A stretch of 52,971 nt of DNA, from positions 1 through 52,971 of the forward strand of contig JAJTID010000027.1 of the NCBI GenBank assembly GCA_021300155.1, written 5' to 3'. This document shows positions 8,225 through 16,944 of the stretch, piece after piece (positions within the stretch are counted from its first letter, which is position 1; each line of letters starts with the position of its first letter). Under the pieces are notes generated by a model. That model had not been told where the DNA came from, did no database searches, and saw only the letters and a program-made list of their open reading frames with translations. The stretch comes from Pirellula sp. GTDB lineage: Bacteria > Planctomycetota > Planctomycetia > Pirellulales > Pirellulaceae. Both the position numbers and the translations under genes were made by a program.

Positions 8225-9403
8225 ATGGCAACTGTTGAAGCTCGTCCACCTGTCCAGGCTCCTCCACAAGATGAACTCGTCGCATCTTTATTGCGCGAGA
8301 AGAAAGAGCTTGAAGTCGACAAACTCTTCAAGGCTTGCGTCAAATTAGAAGGTAGCGATTTGCATCTTAAAGTAGGTACGCCGCCGATCGTTCGAGTCAA
8401 GGGTGACCTCAAACCACTAAATCGCCCACCCATCGATGTCGAAGAGATGGTTCGGCTTTTGATCCCAATGTTGGATGATCGTAACCGCCGCATTTTTGAA
8501 GAAGAAGGTGGGGCTGACTTCTCCTACACCGTAAGTGTCGATGGTGAGAACTGGCGATTCCGTGTGAACATGCTCAAACAACTCGGAAAACCCGGTTTGG
8601 TAGCGCGTCGTATCAACAACTTCATCCCCAACTTTGAAGGGTTGTTTCTACCACCTGTACTCGAAGAGCTTTGCAAATTCGATCAAGGGATGATTCTTTT
8701 AGCGGGTGTTACGGGTTCTGGGAAAAGCACGACGATTGCGTCGATGTTGAATTGGGTCAATCGAAATTATCGCAAACATATTTTAACACTAGAAGACCCA
8801 ATCGAATTCGTTTACACCGAAGATAAATGTTTGATCAACCAACGCGAGGTGGGGACCGACGTGAAGGATTTTGAAATCGCGATGAAGCACGCGGTTCGGG
8901 AAGATCCAGATATCATCCTCGTCGGTGAAATGCGAGACGAAGAGACGTTTATGACAGCCATTCACGCTGCGGAAACAGGGCACTTGGTGTTCGGAACGAT
9001 TCACGCATCGACGGCACCATCGACAATCGGTCGTATCTTGGACTTGTTCCCTGAAGAATTGCATACTGCAATTCGTAACGCGATGGCGTTCAACATGAAG
9101 GGTATCGTCGCACAAAAGCTTTTGCGTTCTATCAAACCCGGGGTCAGCCGAGTTCCAACATGCGAGATCATGACCTTCACTCCGATGATTCGAAAACTCA
9201 TTCTCGAAGCAAAGGACCAGAAACTGGCGGACGCCATCCGAATCGGTGCAGCGGAAGGTATGCAAGACTTTACGATGAGCCTCAAGCAACTGATTGATGA
9301 TGGTCTTATCGATAGACCGACGGCATTTGAAGTTGCACCAAACCCGGATGCTCTCAAGATGGCTCTCAAAGGCATCAATGTTAGCCAACCAGGGATTATC
9401 TAG
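8225..9403 (+). CDS. pilT: PilT/PilU-type twitching ATPase
   Basis: Hexameric ATPase of the type IV pilus retraction family at the cytoplasmic face of the inner membrane. Residues about 40-110 form the N2-type domain (SDLHLKVGTPPIVRVKGDL). The RecA-like domain has an intact Walker A, GVTGSGKST (Lys167), an Asp box around EDPIEF, Walker B PDIILVGEMRD and a His-box segment GHLVFGTIHA. The 392-residue length is slightly above typical PilT because of an N-terminal extension. The ATG at 8225 follows an 85-nt gap after hisF. The next gene, 68 nt downstream, encodes a GspE/PilB-like protein without ATPase motifs, which suggests the two work together. The exact role, retraction or a secretion motor, is not settled by sequence. 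Confidence 0.88.
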   Translation: MATVEARPPVQAPPQDELVASLLREKKELEVDKLFKACVKLEGSDLHLKVGTPPIVRVKGDLKPLNRPPIDVEEMVRLLIPMLDDRNRRIFEEEGGADFSYTVSVDGENWRFRVNMLKQLGKPGLVARRINNFIPNFEGLFLPPVLEELCKFDQGMILLAGVTGSGKSTTIASMLNWVNRNYRKHILTLEDPIEFVYTEDKCLINQREVGTDVKDFEIAMKHAVREDPDIILVGEMRDEETFMTAIHAAETGHLVFGTIHASTAPSTIGRILDLFPEELHTAIRNAMAFNMKGIVAQKLLRSIKPGVSRVPTCEIMTFTPMIRKLILEAKDQKLADAIRIGAAEGMQDFTMSLKQLIDDGLIDRPTAFEVAPNPDALKMALKGINVSQPGII

Positions 9404-9471
9404 TCGATATTTCTCCCTCTCCTCAAAATAGCTTCTCTTCTCGTCTACAAGATTCGAACCTCGGCTTACAC

Positions 9472-10833
9472 ATGATCTTCGGAAAAAAGAAAAAGACTTC
9501 GTCGGATGGCAACGCGCTGGGTGGAGATATGCCACTCCCTACGCTTGAAATCAAGCAGATCGGGATTGCTCGCGACACTGCTCAGGGGCTGTCGATCGCT
9601 GCCAGACAATTGCCTGGTTATCCTGTGGCTTTGATCGTTTTGGCCAATGCGATTGCAGGTCGAGCCGATAGGATCTTGATGGATTTCTCGGCTCAAGGAG
9701 CTGTGCTACGCTATCGAATTGATGGCGTTTGGGAAACACTTCCTCCGATGGATCGACCGACTGCCGACGCCGCCTTGGTCGTGTATAAGAAGATTCTGGG
9801 ATTGAATCCAGCGGAACGAAAAGCAAAACAAGAAGCGAAGTTCGCGACCAACTTCAAAGATACGGATTGGGTGGTTTCCTTTATGAGCGCTGGCGTTCCT
9901 AATGGAGAACGCGTGCTCTTCTCGATCGATACGAAGAAGCCAACTTTGAAAACGTTGTCAGATTTGGGCATGCGCGACCCGATGGCGCAATCCTTCAAAG
10001 CGATGCTCAATGGCAACAATGGTCTTGTCGTCATCAGCGCTCCACCCACGCATGGACTGCCTACACTGTGGCGAGTCGCGCTCGAGAATGCAGACAAGTT
10101 TGTAAGAGACTTTGTGTCGCTCGAGTCCAAGCCGGATGCGGACCCGGAAATGATCAACATCACGCAGACATTTTATGAGCCAGGAAGCGCTCCCCCCCTA
10201 TCGTTCTTTGCGAAGCTTTTGCTAAAACAACCAGATGTTCTGGTGATGCCCTCAATGCTTGATATCGATGTGGCAGAGAGCGTCATGGATCAAGTGCTGA
10301 AGCAAGATAAACATGCGATCACACGAGTGGTTGCCACTGATTCGTTTGATGCGATAGCAAAACTCTTTGCCATGTATCCATCTCAAGCCAAAAACATTGC
10401 AAAGGCCCTGACAGGCGTGATCAACCAGCGGTTGATTCGTCGACTATGCGAGAAATGCAAACAACCGTATCAACCCAATCCGCAGTTGCTACAGAAGCTT
10501 GGTATCCCACCGGGGCGTGTTCAAAAGCTTTACAACCCAACGATTCCTCCACCACCAGAACAGCGCGTGGATGCAAAAGGCAACCCAATTGAAATTGAGA
10601 TCTGCAAACGTTGCAATGGACGTGGCTACTATGGGCGGATGTCTATCTTCGAATTGCTAACGGTCGACGACACGATGAGACAAGCGATTTTGAAGTACGG
10701 AAACAATCCAGATGAGATGCGAAAGTTCGCAAAACAACACAATCATCTAGGGTTTCAAGAAGAAGGAATCTTGGCATGCGCACTGGGCAGTACATCGCTT
10801 CAAGAAGTCCAAAAGATGGTTTCAGGCAAATAG
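9472..10833 (+). CDS. GspE/PilB-family protein with degenerate ATPase motifs (pseudo-ATPase)
   Basis: A 453-residue protein with the architecture of type II secretion/type IV pilus assembly ATPases. There is an N2-like domain (about residues 60-180, with LRYRIDGVW), a RecA-like core, and the tetracysteine zinc module CEKC (326, 329) and CKRC (378, 381) followed by NGRGYYGR. The nucleotide motifs are lost: the Walker A position reads APPTHGLPT (190-198), with no lysine where GxTGSGKTT is expected. The Walker B position reads PDVLVMPSMLD (254-264) instead of PDxxxxGExRD, and the His box is replaced by KHAITRVVATD. The frame is intact with normal codon use, so this is a maintained protein and not a decayed gene. 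It probably acts as a structural or regulatory partner of the PilT-like ATPase upstream. Confidence 0.82.
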   Translation: MIFGKKKKTSSDGNALGGDMPLPTLEIKQIGIARDTAQGLSIAARQLPGYPVALIVLANAIAGRADRILMDFSAQGAVLRYRIDGVWETLPPMDRPTADAALVVYKKILGLNPAERKAKQEAKFATNFKDTDWVVSFMSAGVPNGERVLFSIDTKKPTLKTLSDLGMRDPMAQSFKAMLNGNNGLVVISAPPTHGLPTLWRVALENADKFVRDFVSLESKPDADPEMINITQTFYEPGSAPPLSFFAKLLLKQPDVLVMPSMLDIDVAESVMDQVLKQDKHAITRVVATDSFDAIAKLFAMYPSQAKNIAKALTGVINQRLIRRLCEKCKQPYQPNPQLLQKLGIPPGRVQKLYNPTIPPPPEQRVDAKGNPIEIEICKRCNGRGYYGRMSIFELLTVDDTMRQAILKYGNNPDEMRKFAKQHNHLGFQEEGILACALGSTSLQEVQKMVSGK

Positions 10834-11015
10834 AGCAAATGGATAGCTGAAACTAGGCTAAATCAATCCTGTAGCAATTGGTTGGGAGTTAGCGATACCA
10901 CCGGAAAGCGTGGGAGATATTGAGTATTATGCATTAGAACCCTCAGAGGATTCACGCAAACGTTCTTTTCAATGGCTGGGGCGTACGTCCAAGGATCTTC
11001 TGGATATCCCCCGCC

Positions 11016-11702
11016 TTACCACTCATCGTCGTCAGAATCGTTCTTTTCAAAAATGCGACAGTTCATGGTGTTATTGAGGTCCTCGATTGAGGTTTTCGAT
11101 AACCATCCACCCCCAATTGTTAGGCGTTTCAACAAATGAAGCTTTTTGAGCTGGACTACCGCTGAATCGGTCAACGGAACGGTTCGGTTCGCATGATTAA
11201 ATTGATAAAGAACCAGATACTCCAATTGTGGAATAGACTCTAGAGCTTCAAGTCCATCGTCAGTAACTCCAGTGTTACTGAGCCGAAGCACGGTGAGTGT
11301 CGGATGCTCCTTCAAAAAGCCCAGCCCTCGGTTGCTGACGCGGGGAGAAGAGCAATATAGAACTAATTCTTGAAGTTCAGGTAGACCTGCCACAAGTTCC
11401 ATACAATCATCAGTGACTTCACTCGAGTTGAAAACCAATTTCTTGATTTCACGCATCCCACTAAATTCTCGTAGTAATTCAGCTGTGTTCGAAACAGAGT
11501 AGAATTTTATTGACGATGTCAGACCCTGCTTTAGCGAAATCATCTCAGATGCAATCCACTGTTTCTGACGATCGCGATGTTTCTGGGCCATCCCTCGATC
11601 CAAAATCGCTCTGTTTTTCTGCCACGCATTCAGCGATCCAACTGCCGCAATGATTGCGACGCTGCAAATGACCAAGACTGTTACGCAACGCTTAATCATC
11701 AC
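11016..11702 (-). CDS. Membrane-anchored leucine-rich repeat protein
   Basis: A 228-residue protein with one N-terminal hydrophobic segment (about residues 7-24, VLVICSVAIIAAVGSL), so it is exported or anchored with the rest outside the cytoplasm. Residues about 80-210 contain cysteine-containing type leucine-rich repeats, for example VTDDCMELVAGLPELQELVL and VTDDGLEALESIPQLEYLVL. GGGGA-like bases 6 nt upstream support the ATG at 11702. It ends in an acidic tail. LRR proteins of this kind are abundant in planctomycetes; the binding partner cannot be read from sequence. It is convergent with the plus-strand ATPase genes. Confidence 0.8.
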   Translation of the reverse strand: MMIKRCVTVLVICSVAIIAAVGSLNAWQKNRAILDRGMAQKHRDRQKQWIASEMISLKQGLTSSIKFYSVSNTAELLREFSGMREIKKLVFNSSEVTDDCMELVAGLPELQELVLYCSSPRVSNRGLGFLKEHPTLTVLRLSNTGVTDDGLEALESIPQLEYLVLYQFNHANRTVPLTDSAVVQLKKLHLLKRLTIGGGWLSKTSIEDLNNTMNCRIFEKNDSDDDEW

Positions 11703-12021
11703 TTATCCCCAACACCGTCGGAGCGAGAAACCATTCGGCGGCGCGAGCCGCATTAAAATTCATTCTTACCCTAATGCTTCAAAGTAGCAATGGAAGAACG
11801 TTCAAGATGCATGGCAAATCTGGGAACTGCACCTCCCCTGCACCGAATGGGCGGCGAGCCCAGAATCCCATGCGTCAATCACTCGTTGACGCAAGTCCAT
11901 AGAATATGCACGCGTTTCATTCCTCCTTGCATTAACGCAACGTGTAACTCATTTACTCAACAAGTCGCTATATCAGTTATGGCTTTGCTCTAGCTGCAGT
12001 CGTCCCTTCAGGACTCTCGCG
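11703..12021. other. Intergenic region with a perfect 8-bp inverted repeat
   Basis: No gene is supported. TGCGTCAA (11871-11878) and TTGACGCA (11885-11892) form a perfect 8-bp stem with a 7-nt loop. It has no T-run, so it is not a typical intrinsic terminator. It lies between the YgiQ gene and the LRR gene, both on the minus strand, so an RNA-processing or operator role is possible. A 67-codon plus-strand frame here (11790-11993) resembles no known family and has no clear ribosome-binding site. Confidence 0.4.
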
Positions 12022-14220
12022 TCAGACCCGTCTGCCGGGGCGGTAGCCGGTGCCGGGCTTTTTGCCACCTGCTTTGGATGGATCGCGTTGTTGTTTGCGC
12101 GGTCCCTTCCGTTTGCTCGATGGATTGGATGCGAAACCATATCCTACTTCACTCTCGCTATTGGATGAGTTTGTCGATTTATTGACGGATGGGTTCGTTC
12201 CTTCGTTGGGAATCGTATGAACATATTCTCCTCGGAATCGTTTGTTCGCGTCTTCGCGACGGCGTTCGATCGCTTCCCTCGGTGGCTTGGACGGAATCAA
12301 GCAATCGCAGCCATCTCCAATTAATTCGCTACGATTAGCCTCTCGCAATGCATCGCGGACTTCGAAGTAGTTTTCCGGCTTAAAGAATTGCATGAGGGCC
12401 CGCTGTGATTTGCGGTCACGCAGTGCTTTCGCAATAAAGACGGGCTTCAGCGAGAATGGATCTAGGCCAGTGTAATACATGCTGGTAGCAACATCGAGCG
12501 GCGCTGGGATAAAGTCCTGCACTTGATCGGGTTTGTATCCGTTGCGCTTCAGAAACAAAGCAAGCTCGATCATCGACTCGATGGAACTGCCAGGATGGGA
12601 GGCAATAAAGTAAGGAATCAAGTATTGCTTCTTACCTGCATCTTCGGACGCTTCTTTAAACTTCTCGGTAAAGAACTCAAAATCATCGTTGGCAGGTTTC
12701 CGCATCTTGAAGAGTACGTCCGGATCGACGTGTTCTGGCGCTACCTTCAAATGTCCACCCACATGGTGCTGCGTTAGCTCCTCAATGTATTCTGGAGATT
12801 GGCGAGCCAAGTCCATTCTAATACCGCTGGCTACTAGCACTTTCTTGATACCAGGCAGTTCACGGGCTTCGCGCATCAGCTCGATGACAGGTTGGTGATC
12901 GACTCCGAGCAGTTTACAAATCTTGGGATGCACACACGATTGGCGACGACACTTTGCCTCGACTTCAGGTTTCGTACAACGCATGTGATACATGTTGGCA
13001 GTGGGACCACCGATGTCGCTCACAATTCCCTTAAAGTCTTTGTCTTCGGTCATGTTCTTGATCTCATTCAAGACTGACTCTTTGGAGCGTGACTGAATGA
13101 TTCGACCTTGATGGGCCGTGATGGAACAGAAGGTACAACCACCGAAGCATCCTCGCATGATCGTGACCGAGTTCTTGATCATGTTAAAGGCGGGAATTGG
13201 TTCCTTGTATTCGGGGTGCGCCTTTCGCGTGTAAGGCAGGCCATAGATTCTGTCCATAGCTTCTTGGCTGATGGGCAACTGCGGTGGATTGGCCACGATG
13301 ACCTGTGTGCCATGACGTTGCATGAGCTTGCGAGCGTTCAGCGGGTTTGTTTCATTATGGATGATGCGCGTTGCTTTCGAGAACTCGATTTTGTCGGCGA
13401 CAATCGCTTCATACGAAGGAAGCTCGATCGCATCTTCGGGAACAGGTTCGGAGGCTCCAAGAGCAAAAGCAACTCCGCGCATGTCGCGCAGATTCTTTAC
13501 TGGTTCGCCCGCTTCCAATCGGCGGGCCATTTCTACAATCGAGTTTTCCCCCATACCGAATGCGACCAAGTCCGCTTTGCTATCGAGCAAGATGCTTTTG
13601 CGAACTTTATCACTCCAGTAGTCATAGTGGCCGAATCGACGCAGGGATGCTTCTACGCCACCCGCAATAACGGGAACTCCTTTGAACGCTTCGCGAGCAC
13701 GTTGACAATATGCGAGCGTGGCGCGATCTGGTCGAAGTCCGATACGGCCACCTGGTGAGTAAGCGTCGTCGTTGCGTACTTTTTTGTTGGCCGTGTAGTG
13801 GTTGATCATGCTGTCCATGTTTCCGGCGCTAATCGCAAAAAACAGGCGGGGACGGCCGAATCGTTTCCAGGGCTCGCAGGATTGCCAATCGGGTTGACTG
13901 ATGATTCCGACCCGGTAGCCGGCTGCTTCCAGCACTCGTCCGAGAATCGACATCGCAAAACTTGGGTGATCGATATAAGCGTCACCGGTTACGAAAACGA
14001 CGTCGAGTTCATCCCAGCCACGCGATTTCGCTTCTTCCATCGACATCGGGAGCGGGTGTCGGGCGAGGGGGCCATGCGGCTGTCTTTCCCCTCGGGGATC
14101 CCCCAAATTGTCCAAATACCGAGATACAATGCTGCCGTTCTTCCCTTCGCCGGCGTCACAGGATGAATTGACCGCCATAGCGGGCACGGTTGGATCGATA
14201 ATGGGAAGTAATGAGGACAT
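12022..14220 (-). CDS. YgiQ-family radical SAM protein
   Basis: UPF0313/YgiQ family radical SAM enzyme; the substrate is not established for the family. The radical SAM cluster motif CFGGCTFC gives Cys358, Cys362 and Cys365. N-terminal YgiQ features include GWDELDVVFVTGDAYIDHPS, and GHLKVAPEH and the C-terminal segment VQDFIPAPLDVATSMYYTG are also family-like. Length 732 is close to the E. coli protein. The last ~70 residues are a basic, Ser/Asn/Pro/Gly-rich tail without a domain, as is common in this family. It is divergent from gap across a 258-nt region. No strong Shine-Dalgarno is seen before the ATG at 14220, and a downstream Met is possible. Confidence 0.93.
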   Translation of the reverse strand: MSSLLPIIDPTVPAMAVNSSCDAGEGKNGSIVSRYLDNLGDPRGERQPHGPLARHPLPMSMEEAKSRGWDELDVVFVTGDAYIDHPSFAMSILGRVLEAAGYRVGIISQPDWQSCEPWKRFGRPRLFFAISAGNMDSMINHYTANKKVRNDDAYSPGGRIGLRPDRATLAYCQRAREAFKGVPVIAGGVEASLRRFGHYDYWSDKVRKSILLDSKADLVAFGMGENSIVEMARRLEAGEPVKNLRDMRGVAFALGASEPVPEDAIELPSYEAIVADKIEFSKATRIIHNETNPLNARKLMQRHGTQVIVANPPQLPISQEAMDRIYGLPYTRKAHPEYKEPIPAFNMIKNSVTIMRGCFGGCTFCSITAHQGRIIQSRSKESVLNEIKNMTEDKDFKGIVSDIGGPTANMYHMRCTKPEVEAKCRRQSCVHPKICKLLGVDHQPVIELMREARELPGIKKVLVASGIRMDLARQSPEYIEELTQHHVGGHLKVAPEHVDPDVLFKMRKPANDDFEFFTEKFKEASEDAGKKQYLIPYFIASHPGSSIESMIELALFLKRNGYKPDQVQDFIPAPLDVATSMYYTGLDPFSLKPVFIAKALRDRKSQRALMQFFKPENYFEVRDALREANRSELIGDGCDCLIPSKPPREAIERRREDANKRFRGEYVHTIPNEGTNPSVNKSTNSSNSESEVGYGFASNPSSKRKGPRKQQRDPSKAGGKKPGTGYRPGRRV

Positions 14221-14391
14221 GCGATGACTCTGTTCAAACCAAAAAGAACGCCGAGAATCGGACGTATTAAACGGGCTGATGCCATTGTAGGCAAGAAATT
14301 GGTTTGAGCAGCGGTATTTCTTTGTGATTGATGATGTTTCTCGCCGCTTGTATATTCATCGCATCGTTGAGGGAAGATCTTTCGGCGGTAG

Positions 14392-15507
<1,116 letters not shown>

Positions 15508-15574
15508 TCGATCGCGTTTAATTGGTAACACAGCATTCAGTAGGTTGTGATGTGTTGCATGAGATCAATAAGGA

Positions 15575-15612
15575 GTCCGCGGTGTTTATTAGCACCGTGG
15601 GCTTTTTTATTT
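15575..15612 (+). terminator. Rho-independent terminator after gap
   Basis: The stem arms GTCCGCGGTG (15575-15584) and CACCGTGGGC (15593-15602) pair over 10 bp with two G-U wobbles and an 8-nt loop. TTTTTTATTT follows directly (15603-15612). The next gene is on the opposite strand and ends at 15631, so the hairpin lies between convergent genes. Confidence 0.9.
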
Positions 15613-15630
15613 GGCGATCGAACGATTTGC

Positions 15631-16842
15631 TCAAAGTAACGAGAGCGGGTTCCCGCGATTCTTCAACGGGAGTTCCACAGGAGCCCCGAGTCGGTGCGAT
15701 TCGAATACTGCTGCAATCATCTCAATAATCGAGCGACAGTCCGTTGCAGAACATATGGGTTTACGATCGTTCTGGATGCAATCAAAAAGATCAGTGATAG
15801 CAGCGATATGCCCTCCTTGGTACGAACCGTCCTTTCGTGGCTCAGGCTTTCCAATACCTGCGGATGAAAAAGCTTCCCAGGATTTGTTCGACCTGCCTGG
15901 AGACCAACTGCTGTCTCTCAGTATTTGGCCTTGCGCCAAATAGCCGCTTTCCAATTCGAGCATTCCTTTGGAGCCGAACACTTGAATCGCAAAGCGAGTT
16001 GGGTTCCCGGCCATATTCTTTCTCGAGGCAAAGTGGCCGTACACACCATTGGCAAATGCATATCGAGCCTGAACATGGTCTCCAGCCAAGAGGCCGATTC
16101 CTTCTGCTCCCTGGGCAACGTGCTTTTTTGAAAGAGATTGCCCTTCCTGAGTAACAACTGCAGAGCACGAGGAAGCATCACCACCGGCGAAGCTTCTCAT
16201 CATGCCAAAAACATGGGACCCGAGAACCCATAGATCTTCTCCCCCTCCTCGGCGATCTTCTTTGCCACGAGCTCGCAGCTCGAGCAGATCCCCAATCTCT
16301 CCCGCCTCGATCAGAGACTTTGCCATATGCAACACTGGAGAGTATTGACTTATGTGAGCGATCCCTAGTTTGAGGTTCTTCTTCTCGAGAGCTTGGATGG
16401 CAGAGTCACAATCTGCGAGGGTTGGACAGAACGGCTTCTCCATGTATACGTGGCAACCAGCATCGGCGGCAGCGAGTATCATCTCATGATGTTGGTCGAT
16501 CCATCGAGGACAAATCGCAACTACATCCAACTTTTCTTGAGAGAGCATCTCTCGATAGTCTGCGTACGTCGTTTTGGGGTTCGTTCGATTCGCCGCTGCT
16601 AGACGTCCTGATTCGTTCTCATCAGCCAATGCTACGATTTCAACATTGGGGAGTTTCGTAAATGCAACATCAACGCCATGACCGTAATCGCCTTTGCCAG
16701 TCCGCCCGATGATACCGACGCGAAACTTGGGAAATCTTTCATTCGCGAGTGGCGAACTACCGTTGGCATGTAGAACGCCGACAGCCGTCAACACGGCACT
16801 CGTTTGAACGAATGCCCTTCGAGTTCTCTTCTTGGGTAACAT
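15631..16842 (-). CDS. Exported Gfo/Idh/MocA-family oxidoreductase
   Basis: A 403-residue NAD(P)-dependent oxidoreductase of the Gfo/Idh/MocA family, which usually acts on sugars, inositols or their derivatives. The N-terminus KKRTRRAFVQTSAVLTAVGV is a Tat-type signal, so it is probably exported folded with its cofactor. The Rossmann motif is RVGIIGRTGKGDYGHG, and the family's EKPF-type motif appears as YMEKPFCPTL, supplying the conserved Lys. The substrate is unknown. It starts 102 nt after the TolC-like gene on the same strand, but no functional link is evident. Confidence 0.87.
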   Translation of the reverse strand: MLPKKRTRRAFVQTSAVLTAVGVLHANGSSPLANERFPKFRVGIIGRTGKGDYGHGVDVAFTKLPNVEIVALADENESGRLAAANRTNPKTTYADYREMLSQEKLDVVAICPRWIDQHHEMILAAADAGCHVYMEKPFCPTLADCDSAIQALEKKNLKLGIAHISQYSPVLHMAKSLIEAGEIGDLLELRARGKEDRRGGGEDLWVLGSHVFGMMRSFAGGDASSCSAVVTQEGQSLSKKHVAQGAEGIGLLAGDHVQARYAFANGVYGHFASRKNMAGNPTRFAIQVFGSKGMLELESGYLAQGQILRDSSWSPGRSNKSWEAFSSAGIGKPEPRKDGSYQGGHIAAITDLFDCIQNDRKPICSATDCRSIIEMIAAVFESHRLGAPVELPLKNRGNPLSLL

Positions 16843-16944
16843 CGGACCACCATGCTGCTAGAGGAATACTTTGGCAAAGCCATTGTTGATGCAAACTAGC
16901 AAATTGTAGTGGATTCTAGCAGCCGCGAGGTGCGACGAGAACTG

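Noticed and set aside
7375-8493. 372-codon minus-strand frame opposite hisF and the start of pilT
   Set aside because: It covers the complete hisF gene and crosses into the next one; hisF is unambiguous, so this is a shadow frame.
11790-11993. 67-codon plus-strand frame between the LRR and YgiQ genes
   Set aside because: No ribosome-binding site, domain or supporting neighbour; the composition looks like translated intergenic DNA.
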